A stretch of 64,000 bases of DNA from Tomocerus qinae (Eukaryota > Arthropoda > Collembola > Entomobryomorpha > Tomoceridae): NCBI GenBank assembly GCA_020055645.1, contig CM034546.1, positions 65,410,001-65,474,000 of the forward strand, read 5' to 3'. How positions within the stretch are numbered: the first letter of the stretch is position 1; each line of letters starts with the position of its first letter. Positions 1 through 12,250 of the stretch are shown here, in pieces. Below the pieces are notes generated by a model. That model worked only from the letters and a program-made list of their open reading frames with translations. It was not told where the DNA came from and did no database searches. A program made the translations under genes and the position numbers.

Positions 1-200
1 CAACACTTTTGAGTACCATCTCCGCCCATCAACTGCACACGTAATATATGCATGTACCTTAGAAGCAAAATTCGCGAACCCAATTCCTCTAAACAACCGA
101 AATCTTTAGTAGTTTCATCACTATCACTATCACTACTAAAGATAATCGTCTTGTTCGAGTTGCGCGGTGAAATTCGGTATGTCGGTATGTATGTCAGTAT

Positions 201-386
201 CAAGCACGTATCCAGGAATTTGACCTAGGGGGGGCACACCAAAATATATTAGTAAAATTATGGCATATTCGCGCGAAGCGCGAAAATTTTTTGGATTTTT
301 AACCTTTATTGACAAAAAAATCGTCTTTTTCTGGTAGCTTAGGGGGGGCCCGGACCCCCCCGGCCCCCCCTCTGGATACGTGCTTG
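201..386. mobile_element. hAT-type MITE, short family (copy 1)
   Basis: A 186-bp non-autonomous element. It begins caagcacgtatccag and ends with the inverted copy ctggatacgtgcttg. The 8-bp flanks gtcagtat (193-200 and 387-394) are identical, the target-duplication size of hAT transposons. Inside are G/C runs and a GCGCG palindrome (near 270). No coding capacity. A second copy lies in the opposite orientation at 9322-9496. Confidence 0.85.
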
Positions 387-394
387 GTCAGTAT

Positions 395-1249
395 GTATGT
401 ACTATCGTGCATCAAATTAATGTTTTCAATAATGTACCCCAACGCATACCTCCATGTACTAAATATAACATATATTTCATAACAAAGCAGTTCATGCGTT
501 CTGTATGCAAATATTTCCAGCTTTCGGTGCGCTTAAGGTTGCTATTATTTCACGTGCGGGAAAATTTAAAATTTAGCCATTTAAATTGTTGAAATTATGA
601 TACAAAACAATATACAATTGCCAAGCACCTCCTTCCTGTCCGGAGATACGGTCAGTTTCCTAAAACAAAATTCCCTACACCTATCAATGTAAAATCTCTA
701 CCTCCGACGCCGACCCACTAAATGAGAAACCATGAAAAGTTCAATTAGAAAAAAGCTATGCATCTGAAATACTTTCTTCTCATCGTACAATATTGTCCCC
801 GGAATACGCACTAGCTTTATTTATAACAGGACCTAGGTCCTGTGACCGGCTAGTATTATTATAACATCAAAATAATAACAGAAATTTACATAAGAAGGCT
901 GAATGGTAAGTGGTGATCGAATGGAAATAATTAGCGAAAGGAAACATTTCTTAATGACCGTAATGTGGCTTATTAAATAGGATTTCAAAACTTGTAATCC
1001 AAATTGGTTCTGCTATATCGAAAAACTTATTCAACATTTTTTAGTAGAACTGGATTTACGTTTTTACTACCCTCTTGATTCTTTTGACAGTTTTGGTACA
1101 CCTTTTTGTAGAATTAAATAACAGTTGAGTAACTAACTATTTATTCTTCAGAAATATTTATTCTTAAGTTGTACTCATAGAATTTGCTTTAGCTGACACC
1201 TAAACATCATGTAATACACACTACACCTACGTAGGCTGACGGCTGACTA
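395..1249. other. no gene seen
   Basis: AT-rich sequence with no convincing reading frame, splice-bounded exon or recognisable repeat. Confidence 0.5.
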
Positions 1250-1485
1250 CAGCTTCGGAGCTACGAGAAGAGACAATTTGAGACACGACATTATGCTACT
1301 ACTTACGTTACGACACGAGTACGAGACGAGGACGGTGCGGTAGTATGCCGTGTCTCAGGCTGCCTCTCTCCTCTCCCCCGTTCTCGTCTCGTACTATAGT
1401 AGTTGTGTGGTGTAGTGTGCCGTGCGTCATGTTGCCTCTCCTCAGTATCCTCTCGTCTCGTAAGTTGTAATGCATGTAGCCGACG
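1250..1485. repeat. low-complexity GAGACGAG/GAGACAC repeat
   Basis: A degenerate repeat rich in acgagacgag, cgtctcgt and tgagacacggc words. It resembles 13321-13490 in opposite orientation. The open frames crossing it are low-complexity and not credible proteins. Confidence 0.6.
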
Positions 1486-3137
1486 AAAATATATTTTACT
1501 TGGCACATTGATAAAATTACTAACAATATTCATCAAAACAGCCATCTCATTTCTTTAAAGTATTCTTACTGTTACCATTAGCATAAACTGACCGTGTTTG
1601 AGAAACAAAATATATTTTTGTTTGCATGTAGTAGATCGTAAGCGGAATGATCAGGATATGGCTTAGAGACGTCGTAATATTATTATAGGACTTGTAAAAA
1701 TGTCCTTATTGAAAAATAAACCCAAAATAATGGTGAATGGTATATTATGAATGTCCTTTTAAATTTTAGGTATGAAAAATTACAATGCTTCAAAATTACA
1801 CTTTATGCCTAGGCATTAAGCTTATTTCCTGAATTTACGGATTACCGTTAACACATATAATAGGTGCAAAAATGTACATTATGGCTTTCAATATTTACTA
1901 AGCCTTTGATGAAAACGTGTTATGAGTTAACTATGCTTAAAAATGCTACCGTAAAGATGGTTTGGCAATTCGAGAATATATTTTCAATCTCAGGGACTCA
2001 GGGTATATAGATAGTGTGGATTTCAAATATTTATTAGTTCAAATTTTATCGCAAATATTCCTGTCGCTTTTATATGCTAGAAATGGGTTGGACCTTTAAA
2101 ACCTTTTGAATCTAAAACCCTTTATTGATGAATCTGCCCCAAAAATAAAGTGAGTGGCATTATATAGGAAACTAGTAGCCCTCAGCCTGCCCGACTCGAT
2201 TTCGAAAGGTATTTATATAATAAATAATAATGCCCCCTTGGATCAAGGCGGTAAAATTCAAATTTGCCCTACCATACATATAATACATATATAGATGGGT
2301 AAATTTTTCTCAGTCTGCGATTTTATAATAGAATGGATTATTTGAAGAAAACGATACCATTACAAGAAGAAGGGAAATTCTCATTGAGCTGTATTATTTT
2401 TATTTCCATTACAATTTTAAGGATGTACAAAATTCTAATTTTTACTACCTGTTAATTTAAGAAGCTCCGTCAAAGTAGATCGATCGAGATTCGAGATTGT
2501 AGCTTAGGGAATTTCCTACTAAGGATAGATCCACCATCCACCATAATGCAAAATCCATTATTAAGATATTAACTTCTATCACCAGAAAAGTTAGCACATG
2601 ATGAATTCACTACTGTGACGTGTTTACTAACCTCTGTTTATTTAATCACGAACATAATTTCTGAATTCATTAAGACAATACTTTACATAATATTAATTAC
2701 ACATAAAGATTTAATTACACTTTCATTTCTTTTGTTGCAATGCTTTCGCTATAGCCTAAATTTATCAACTAAATTTAAATATTAATCAACATTAATGATT
2801 TAATGATTAGTAATTCTTAGTTTCTTAAACGAACTAATTATTAATAGCTAAAACAAGATTGAACCAACATTTAATGAAAAAATATGCAATAATATATTAG
2901 TAGGGGTAAAATCGCTTCGTATTTAACTAAATGATTCAAATTAAATAGTATTTAACTAAATGATTCAAATTAAATAGTAATTAATTTGAATCATCATGAA
3001 TTGTAGAATATATAGTAACCATTCTGCCATCTCTACAATCGTGCCTTAAGGAAAAAACTATTTTCAACAGCAAATGATTTCCATACTCTAGGAATAAATT
3101 CTAGCGCAAAACATACCCAGTCTATTAACTACGTCAG
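1486..3137. other. no gene seen
   Basis: AT-rich intergenic sequence without a supportable gene. It contains the short tandem duplication at 2919-2976. Confidence 0.5.
2919..2976. repeat. 29-bp tandem duplication
   Basis: Two adjacent copies of a unit beginning gtatttaactaaatgattc. An inverted fragment (ttaatttgaatcat) follows directly. Confidence 0.75.
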
Positions 3138-3936
3138 CAAGGGCGTATCTAGAAATTGGATCTAGGGGGTGCTAATTTCTAAAAATGAGTATTACATAAA
3201 TCAAGCAATTAGAACCGTCATTACAAGCACGTATACAGAACTGAGTTTCAAAAGGGGCTAATTCCAATAGATATTTTAATGATATTTACTCGCGCGTAGC
3301 GCGAAAAGTTTTAGATTTTTTGGCGGAAATGAGTCAAAAAAGGCCTAAAAAAGGAAATAATCGCGCGGAGCGCGAAATTTTTTGTGATTGTGAGAAAAAA
3401 TGCCTCTTTTCGTTGATTTTGGTAAAGCCCATCCCTCAATACGTCCTTGCATATTAGTAAAAAAGAAAAATATACGCGCGAGGCGCGAAAAAATTAAAGA
3501 TTTTTAATCTTTGTCAAAAATTCCACTTTATATCAAGATTAAGGGGCTGAGAGCCTTCTAAATATGTGATTTATCTGTCATCACCCACCCAGTTCGGCCG
3601 ATTTAGTTTTAGATGTTTTAAACAAAAAACCTCTTTTCAGAAGGGGTCAATTGCTAAGCACATTTCCATTATGTAACAATATAATATAAAGAAATCTCAG
3701 ATCCTAAGGTTCAATACAGGGAAAAAAGGATTCGAAAATGTTCAAACATATTCGAAAATGCTCGAAAATAAAATATATGTTATTGTGTCATATGAAAAAG
3801 AAAATATGTTTCCTCCAATTTGGAATTAAATACTTAAATATTACATAAGTGGTGAAAACGCGATAATATCTAGTGTGTTTTCAAAATATTTAGGGGGTGC
3901 TTAAGCACCCTAGCACCCCCCCTAAATACGTCCTTG
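3138..3936. mobile_element. hAT-type MITE, 799-bp family (copy 1)
   Basis: The element begins caagggcgtatctag and ends ctaaatacgtccttg, so the termini are imperfect inverted repeats. It is flanked by the 8-bp duplication tacgtcag (3130-3137 and 3937-3944). It carries three internal palindromic motifs of the form cgcgcgNNgcgcgaaa (near 3292, 3362 and 3475). No transposase is encoded. A copy of the same length lies 263 bp downstream. Confidence 0.9.
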
Positions 3937-4199
3937 TACGTCAGGATAATTTTGAAAAATGAATGGATTCCCCACAGCACTTTTTAATTGCTCAACATTT
4001 TTTCTATGTAGGAAAACTCCAGTTTCATGTTTGTTGCTATCAGGAGGATCTTGAATTAGGTTTTCAATAAAAAGTAAAAGAGAAGGGGGAATATTCGTCT
4101 AATGCTAATACTACCATATCAAAGCTATCAACTACAAGTTTTTCGTTCTCAGTGGACTACAATATTACATAACATTAATATTATTATTATATTGATAAT

Positions 4200-4998
4200 C
4201 AAGGGCGTATCTAGAAATTGGATCTAGGGGGTGCTAATTTCTAAAAATGAGTATTACATAAATCAAGCAATTAGAACCGTCATTACAAGCACGTATACAG
4301 AACTGAGTTTCAAAAGGGGCTAATTCCAATAGATATTTTAATGATATTTACTCGCGCGTAGCGCGAAAAGTTTTAGATTTTTTGGCGGAAATGAGTCAAA
4401 AAAGGCCTAAAAAAGGAAATAATCGCGCGGAGCGCGAAATTTTTTGTGATTGTGAGAAAAAATGCCTCTTTTCGTTGATTTTGGTAAAGCCCATCCCTCA
4501 ATACGTCCTTGCATATTAGTAAAAAAGAAAAATATACGCGCGAGGCGCGAAAAAATTAAAGATTTTTAATCTTTGTCAAAAATTCCACTTTATATCAAGA
4601 TTAAGGGGCTGAGAGCCTTCTAAATATGTGATTTATCTGTCATCACCCACCCAGTTCGGCCGATTTAGTTTTAGATGTTTTAAACAAAAAACCTCTTTTC
4701 AGAAGGGGTCAATTGCTAAGCACATTTCCATTATGTAACAATATAATATAAAGAAATCTCAGATCCTAAGGTTCAATACAGGGAAAAAAGGATTCGAAAA
4801 TGTTCAAACATATTCGAAAATGCTCGAAAATAAAATATATGTTATTGTGTCATATGAAAAAGAAAATATGTTTCCTCCAATTTGGAATTAAATACTTAAA
4901 TATTACATAAGTGGTGAAAACGCGATAATATCTAGTGTGTTTTCAAAATATTTAGGGGGTGCTTAAGCACCCTAGCACCCCCCCTAAATACGTCCTTG
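4200..4998. mobile_element. hAT-type MITE, 799-bp family (copy 2)
   Basis: Same orientation, length and sequence (as far as compared by eye) as the copy at 3138. It has its own 8-bp duplication ttgataat (4192-4199 and 4999-5006). Distinct target sites show two independent insertions, not a segmental duplication or a pair of LTRs. The near-identity implies recent mobilisation. Confidence 0.9.
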
Positions 4999-5006
4999 TT
5001 GATAAT

Positions 5007-5449
5007 AACAAATAATAAAAATAACACTCATTTTATTCACTACACAAACAACTGTGGAAAAAAGAATCATACTAAGGTAGTTTAGAATAAAATGTATATG
5101 TTTGAGTCCTCTCCTACCAAAAATGCTTCTATTTAATTCAAATAACACTAAAATTTGGCAACATCAATGCTATTATCAAATTTTAACACTAATTTGGCAT
5201 TTTTTATCACGAAAAATTAGCTTTTCTCAGAATATCCAGATTACAACATTACACCAAAAACAAACCTAATTTTCAAAAACAAAAAATCAAAACTATTTTT
5301 GGCTCGGAAATCTATTATTTTAGAAATTTAATTAATTGAAGGAGCCATTTGTAGAACTTAACCATTTACCATTTATGATTTCACCCAAATATGTGTAAGA
5401 TATTTACAAGATATTAAATTTATTTAAAGAAGAGGCGATGATTGCTTAC
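5007..5449. other. no gene seen; 3' flank of TPR gene
   Basis: AT-rich sequence between the second 799-bp MITE and the stop codon of the minus-strand TPR gene. It presumably includes that gene's 3' UTR. Nothing else was recognised. Confidence 0.4.
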
Positions 5450-7333
5450 TCATATTTTCAGATGTCGAAGAAAAAGCTTTGAATCAATTGTATCTGGATG
5501 TTCCTGTCCGAGGACAGTCCCTCTTTTCTCGTACACGTCCTTTGCCAATTTAAATGCTTCCTCAGCTCTTCCGAGGGATCTGTATGTAGTAGCCATCCAA
5601 TCCTTAGTAGTCAATACCTTAGGGTGATCTAAACCCAATACTCTTTGTCGTACTTCCAAAATGTCTGTGAACATCTTCAGAGCTTCTTCAAATGACTTCT
5701 GACTGAACGTAATACAGGCCAAATTATTCTTTGTGATCAACGTTTTTCGATGCTCCGGTCCATTTAGTCGCTCTTCGACTTCTAGAACTTCTTCGTAGAT
5801 TTTCTTTGCTTCAGCATACATTTCTTGAACACTAAGTACAACGGCGAGATTTTTCTTCACTGTCAAAGTCAATGGATGTTCATTCCCGTATATTCTTTTG
5901 ATTTGTTCTAGAGTACTTTCATACCAACGCATGGCTTCATTGTAATTCTTTAAACCGTGATAAGCAACTCCAATTAAATTAGCCGTCCATAAGCAATCAT
6001 CGTCTTCGTCTTCGAATAATTTTTTTTGTTCCTCGTAAACTTCCATCAGCAGTTCAAGGGAGTCTGCATATTTTCCTAGATTGTGCAGGGCACTGCCTTT
6101 TCGACTTTTAATCCGTAATATCCATTGATTGTTCGGAATCAGAGCACTTTCTAGTACACTAACAGCATGGCAACAGAATTCATAAGCTTCTTTGTACTTT
6201 CCAAAAACTTCAAAAGTATCATAAATCAAAGTAGGAAGTTTTGGAAACTTTTTAATTACGTCTGAAATCTTTATTGCGTGCTTCCAAATAAATTCAACAT
6301 GAACCATGTCGTCCATTGAAATTCGGTTTTCTTCTAACATTTTTTGGACATTTTCCAGTATTTTACTAAGCACTCCACGATATTCTCCATCTTTCTTCAA
6401 CTCATGTCGAGTAATTTTCTGCACAATTGGATCAACTGAAATCAGTCTGTCATGTTCTCTATTTTTTGCAGAAAAAATTTTGAATTGTTCCAAAATATTT
6501 TCGTTTAAAGAAGCTTCAGGATTCGCTTGTTGGATGATGTTAAAAAGAAAGTGAAGAGAAATTCCTTTGGGAGATAAAAAGGAAATTATCTGCATAAGTT
6601 GGATCATCCTTTCTCCATTCTCTGATGCTGTTTTCATTTTATCATATACAAGTTTCCAAATGAGACAAACTGCTTCAGGAATAGTTTGCTTATCGTATTT
6701 ATTCTGTAGGGTTGTATCAAGTGCTTTTGCTTTTTCTTCAATTCCCACCAAAAAGTTTTCAGTTGCAACTTTCCAATCCCATTTTCCAATCATATCTTCG
6801 TTGATATAAGCAGCAGCAAGATGTAAAGCCAGAGGATGATATTGTAATCGCTTGCAAAGTTTTTCAATGACGTCATTTACGTCGCGACTTACACAGGTTA
6901 CATTTAAAAGTTTTGTGAAAAATTTTATATCGTCGTATTTATCCGAACAAACTAAATTTGCAGAGTCTTCTGGTAAATCTACCACCACCTTACGAAATAT
7001 AAAATAGTAATGAAGATTTTACTCAAGGTTGACAGATAAAGTTACTTGAACGAAAACATTGCTCGTTATATTTTCCAAAATACCTGGGGATGAGTTGACT
7101 TCGTCCCTTGAGTTTTTAATGTCATTTTGATTTTATTGGCAGCAGGCAAGCCCTCTACTCTTTTCTTCAGATTTTTTCTTTCTGAACTTAGGCTATTCGT
7201 GGCTTTCCCCTATTCAATAACCATTAGCATACATCATTACCTTTACTCAATCAGATTCAGATTTGAATATTTTTATGAAAGCCAAAATAGAATAGGTACT
7301 TACTGAAAAAGTGCTTCGCTGTAGACGCTTCAT
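5450..7333 (-). CDS. NB-ARC-derived TPR protein lacking the P-loop
   Basis: Proposed join on the minus strand: 7333-7304, 7209-7084, 6988-5450 (564 aa). All introns are GT-AG and all junctions are phase 0. Residues 1-52 are a basic, low-complexity lead. A segment follows with the motif QYHPLALHLAAAYI, resembling the GLPL/GxP region of NB-ARC ATPases, then a helical winged-helix-like stretch. The C-terminal half is kinesin-light-chain-type TPRs of about 42 residues (GNEHPLTL, GPEHRKTL, GLDHPKVL, GQEHPDTI signatures). No Walker A or B site is present, so nucleotide hydrolysis is unlikely. TPRs normally bind peptides or partner proteins. Function unknown; a STAND-like signalling or immune role is inference only. 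The paralogue is at 41485-44706. The first exon is only 10 codons and its start is the least certain part. Confidence 0.8.
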
Positions 7334-7680
7334 CTTAGCAGAGTTATTTTTTGGTAATTTTAGATACCGTTCACTGCGCCGCACAACAGATATTCCTTAA
7401 TTGGTAAGAAACGTTAACATTTTTTCAAAAAGAAATGTAAGCATTTTGCATTATTAAATTAATTGTGTTAATAATATATATATATATATAACTTGCACAT
7501 AACAAAAAGTGCTGTGATTGGAATCACAATTTCTTTGTTAAAATCTGACATTTTTCTTAATGCCGATAATAAATTTCAAACTAACTTGCATGACTATAGT
7601 AAATAGACAAAAGTACGTGCACACAGTCATATTATTAAAACCGTTGAAGTAGATACTGAAATACTTTTTTATTAGCATAA

Positions 7681-8215
7681 TCAGTACGAAGAGCTAAAAG
7701 TACCTTTTTGATGTCTGCGGCCCAAATGGACTTCAAGGGATACCCGCTGTATAAACCCTTTTCCACATGCATGAGACCGTTCTCCAGTATGAATTTTTTT
7801 GTGCGTGTTTAAATGATTGTTCTGTTTGAAACATTTTCCACAAATTTCACACTGATAGGGTTTTTCTCCGGTATGGGTTCTTTCATGTGTTATTAAAGTA
7901 GATTGTTGGCTAAATCCATTTCCACAATAACTGCATTTAAAAGGTTTCTCCCCCAGACAGCTTAGTTTATGTGACGCCAAGTGATGACGCATTTTAAATC
8001 CCTTTTCGCAAATGTCACATATATGAGGGCGTCCATCAGAATGCTTCATCTTATTTATCTTCATCTTCCCATTTGCTTTATATTTGCTTTTTGCCCCCCC
8101 CCTCCAGAATTTCTAAGTTGTTTTTGAATGAACTTAGTCTATATGGACTACTAACTCTTGTTCCGCTTGAAATGTTTCTCCACAAAGATGACACAGGTAT
8201 AATTCTTTAAATACA
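7681..8215 (-). pseudogene. C2H2 zinc-finger relic
   Basis: The open stretch 8064-7681 encodes about three C2H2 fingers with TGEKPY linkers, closely resembling the C-terminal fingers of the gene at 25379-27079 (shared RHH and GEKPYQCE blocks). Upstream, to about 8215, an older finger (LCGETF) and a VHSKT motif remain recognisable, but stop codons and frame changes interrupt them. The last finger has lost its first cysteine spacing (SHACGKGF). No N-terminal coiled-coil exon is found upstream. It lies just 5' of the TPR gene on the same strand. A short functional zinc-finger protein from 8064 cannot be excluded. Confidence 0.65.
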
Positions 8216-9321
8216 GAATTGAAGTGGCAAGAGTTAAGTTTATCTCTGTGTTAAATGTGCTTGAATTAGTTACCGATGTATCTGTCGATTAAATTTGTTC
8301 ATCAAAAGAGAAAGCCAAAACAGAATTGGACAAAGCGATTGAACCTGGTTATGAAATACTTTATTAAAGTACTAAGTGTTCAAAATTTGCAGAAAATAAC
8401 AACTATATATATTTTATTTTACGCTTGCAAACACAAAATTTAAACAAGCGACACATTCTAGCCCTAATTATTACCTCTTTTCTAAGATTTCTTTTATATG
8501 TACATCTTTCAAAAATTTCAAAATCAAATTTTTCTGATTTTAAATAGGGACGTTTTGTTAATGAAGGTAACAAATCAAATTTTACTGGGATGCGAGTTTA
8601 AAAGAATAATTTTTACATTCCATAATAAAAAGATCGGAATGCAAATGTAACAAATGTAGCCGAATGGGGGACTAATTTTTTGAAGTTTTTTTTGGAACCT
8701 CCTGGGGGCATTGATGAGATTGTCTGCCATAGTTGGTTGTATTGGTGGAAATTAAAAATCGAGTATTTCATTGTTTTCTGTATTTGATTCTAAAAATCAT
8801 AGTTTTGTTATTTTGGTCAAAGAACTTCCTTTCGAGCAGATGGTTGTTGTAGCTGCAACTACATAATTTTGTCTACTGCATTGGGAAATAAAAGTGTATT
8901 TAAATTATCACATTTGCAAAGTAGACTGCGTAGACTATGCCATAAACAGAGTAAGCTAAGGCAAATAGAAATTATTTTTTTGGGATTGTTATTATTACTG
9001 GGATGGGTTGCCTGCTGAATGTTTCTTTAGTGCTAGGTTCGTCCCTTTGCTGAGTTCACTAGTTTGACTAGTTTATTACTTTATAACATGTTTGCCGGTA
9101 TTAGAATTGTATGTATAACCGACGAAATTTCGCTTTACATTATTAGCGACGCTCTGTGATGGAGACTTGAACGCCATTCATTTGCCTGGTGGGCATTAAT
9201 AAATGTACCAACCAACATCTAATGCAAGTGACACGAAAAAAGGTCTGTTTGTGCCTTGTATTAGTTCATTAGTTTTATTCTTGGCAATCGTATTACACGA
9301 GACCGTCACTATATACCCCGG
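8216..9321. other. no gene seen
   Basis: No supportable gene, RNA or transposon end was found. The open frames at 9196-9472 only read through the MITE that begins at 9322. Confidence 0.45.
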
Positions 9322-9496
9322 CAACACGTATCCAGAGGAGGAGGGCCCGGGCCCCCCTGAGTTTCCAAAAAAATACGATTTTTTTGTCAAAAAAGTTAAA
9401 AATCCAAAACATTTTCGCGCTCCGCGCGAATATGCCTTAATTTTATCAATATATTTTGGTGGGCCCCCTTAGGTCAAATTCCTGGATACGTGCTTG
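9322..9496. mobile_element. hAT-type MITE, short family (copy 2)
   Basis: About 175 bp, inverted relative to the copy at 201-386. It begins caacacgtatccag (one base lost) and ends ctggatacgtgcttg. The 8-bp duplication taccccgg flanks it at 9314-9321 and 9497-9504. It carries the same GCGCG palindrome next to AT-rich sequence. Confidence 0.85.
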
Positions 9497-9504
9497 TACC
9501 CCGG

Positions 9505-11089
9505 TCATTCAAATGGTCCACAGGTTGATTGGTTCGTCAGCCACGAGCAAAAGAACTATTAATATGATTAAAAATGAGCTGAAAAAGATTGCCTGATATT
9601 ATGGTAATAAAAGGGGATGGCAAAATATTGACTTGTTGTCGTTGTTGTTGTACCAGTCTCAAATTTTCCACTATCATCTAAGCTCATCATTTTGCAGTTT
9701 TGCACTTATAACTTTGCTTTTATTTAATGGTTTTTGCATTTCTCCTTATTTTTCTCTTACCTTAGTCTATTTCTACTTATTTGTTCAAGACTCTTGAATC
9801 AAGAGGAGTAATTTAAATGAAAATAAAATGTTTTTATTGAAACTACTTCACTGTGTGAAGTGAATGTTACCTTAGGCTTAGTATACCATTCTGCATTAGT
9901 CTTCTGACCGATGTTAGTAAAACTATGAAGTTTGTTTTTTGCCGATTACTTACTTACGGTTCTACGGCTGCACGCTGAGCCTACAAAACTTGATGACTTT
10001 TTTGTCCTTTTCTACTTGGTAACACCACTACACTCATTTCCACAATTATAGCTTTGCTAATTTAAATTTAATACTATATGGCGTTTATATAGACACACAA
10101 TGATTATGCATTATTTTATAATTGCAACATTCTCTTGAAACTTGAATTGAATTATTGATGTCATTAATCCCTCTCCGAACTCAGAAGTCGACTCGACAAT
10201 AAGATTCTCTCCACTTCTGCAGTAGAAACGGAACTTTTTCAACACTTCACTGCATCCATTTTTCTTTGTATTTACACTAAACTCAATCAAAAGTAAAAAA
10301 AAGTGAATTCATTCACCGTTTAAAAATTTCAATCATGGGGAAAGTTTTAGTCATTTTGATCACAACTATTTTCTTGGGCTCCAGTCCATTCGACAACAAG
10401 TGCCAAAATTAAATCCTTTACCTATCCCAAAGCGAGAAGCCATCCTCGACTCGGAAAACTTCTTCTGTCTACGAGTTTGAATGGAAATTGTACAGTGTGA
10501 ATTAACACTCGCGTATTTAGAGAGGGCCGATTGAATAATGTTTTTCACACTGGGCATGAATCAAAAACACACGGAATTATAAAAACTAAAAACCTTGTGG
10601 ATATAATATGCTACTAAGCTGTGGCTGTCCTAAGCTCAGCAATAGTTCTGGGCAAATTGGCTGTTCGACATTCGACGGTTATGTAAAATCAACAACTAAA
10701 ATGTGTTTTTAGTAGGGCGCCAGTCTGGTCAGTGAATTCCCATGATGATGAAGTTCACAAACACTTTCGTCGATTTCTTTTCACAATTTTTAATTTGACT
10801 TTTTAATTCATCATGAATTCGTGTTGCTTCACCCTCACTGTTGGCTGGTGCAGCTGGAGTTTTACTCAATCTTTTCCAGTATTACTGAATATTGGTTGTT
10901 AGTAACTTGCCCATATTCCCTAATGTTGACAGTTAAAAAGGTTGACGTTTATGCTGAACACCAATGGCAACTTAATCCTTTTGTCATTTGTCAAATTTCC
11001 GATTCTATTAGAATTAGGAAGTATAAAAATCAGTGGTGAGAGACAATCAATAACAAATTGGGCCAATGAGCTGCAGCTTCATCCTCCTT
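9505..11089. other. no clear gene; one possible orphan exon
   Basis: A 63-codon minus-strand frame (10557-10366) starts with ATG, is moderately basic, and contains a good internal donor (ATAG|GTAAAG). No partner exon or family match was recognised. The rest is AT-rich without recognised features. Confidence 0.3.
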
Positions 11090-11475
11090 GAATAGACCTT
11101 CCCGGGATTTACCGACATCTAGCACTTCGTCGCGGTTGTGAAGGTATAATTTGAGAAACCGCGACGAGATGTGGGATTAGAAAGGAGCCACTTAGTAGAT
11201 TGGGGAGGCGGCTGATTTGAAAAAAAACCCCTGTCCTTTCACCCGCATAATACTAGGCAGGCAGAGGACAGGGGTTTTTTTTGTTTTATTATACTATGCT
11301 ATGTATGTATGAATAGTGGTATTACTTGTGTAATAATAATAATATAAAATCAGCCGCCTCCCCAATCTACTAAGTGGCTCCTTTCTAATCCCACATCTCG
11401 TCGCGGTTTCTCAAATTATACCTTCACAACCGCGACGAAGTGCTAGATGTCGGTAAATCCCGGGAAGGTCTATTC
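11090..11475. repeat. perfect 129-bp inverted repeat with hairpin loop
   Basis: Arms 11090-11218 and 11347-11475 are identical reverse complements by eye. They enclose a 128-bp loop that contains its own hairpin (acccctgtcct pairing with aggacaggggt). Each arm also carries an internal inverted pair cgtcgcggtt/aaccgcgacg. No coding capacity and no clear target duplication. It is probably a foldback-type MITE, but no family was identified. Confidence 0.9.
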
Positions 11476-12250
11476 TTTCTAGAGCACAATCCAAACCTTT
11501 ATATTAATTTTTTGATATTGATATTTAGTTTTACAAAATTTTTAACATTTTACGATTTTTCGGAATTAAAAACTAACAAATGATATCTTCTGATTTTTAT
11601 TAGTCACCCCTCTGTCAAAAGTTGGAGTAGTAGAAATGATTTTTACGCCTGAACAAAATACAACAATAAAAAGAGTTCATCTCTGTACATTAACAAATTC
11701 AAAATATAAAACTAGCGCAATATTATCTTTCACGTAACATATGATCTGCTTACCATGAGGTTTCCGCTCTTAGAGTCCTCTTCTGTACGATAATGTATTC
11801 ATAACTCTCATCATCGATCTGCATTACAGTTAGTTATTGTGCTACGAATACCATTCCGTTTTCAGTGACCCGACAGCCATAATTAGTTTTAGCCGTTAAG
11901 GTACAGTTCACCTAGCATGCAAGATAAATGACACGGTTTTAAAATATAGATAATACTTGTCCCATTTTCAATGTTGGGGGATGCTACCTGGGTAAATTAG
12001 TAACAATGACCGAGATTTTGAGCTCCTTCCCAAAACAGCGAGATGACATATTAACTCGGCAAAATTTACGGTTTACACCAAAACTAAATTGAAACAAACA
12101 TTTCGGTTTATCATCGAAATGTCACCAAAAAATGTTTTTCTTCTTTCGAATAAAATTAATAAAACCAAGAAAAATTTATTGTCGTCTTTAATAAAATTTC
12201 CTAAAATGAAGTAGCATATACAACTTTTGAATTCTTGTTAGTAAAGTAAA
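11476..12250. other. no gene seen
   Basis: AT-rich sequence between the palindrome and the duplicated SNF2 fragment. Nothing recognised. Confidence 0.45.

Noticed and set aside
1303-1545. Minus-strand Arg/Glu/Thr-rich frames
   Set aside because: They are translations of the GAGACGAG low-complexity repeat.
3138-4998. Two 799-bp direct repeats read as LTRs of a short retrotransposon
   Set aside because: Each copy has its own different 8-bp duplication and inverted termini, and nothing retroviral lies between them.
10366-10557. 63-codon minus-strand frame as a small gene
   Set aside because: It has a plausible start and an internal donor, but no partner exon or homology was recognised, so it was only noted within the intergenic entry.
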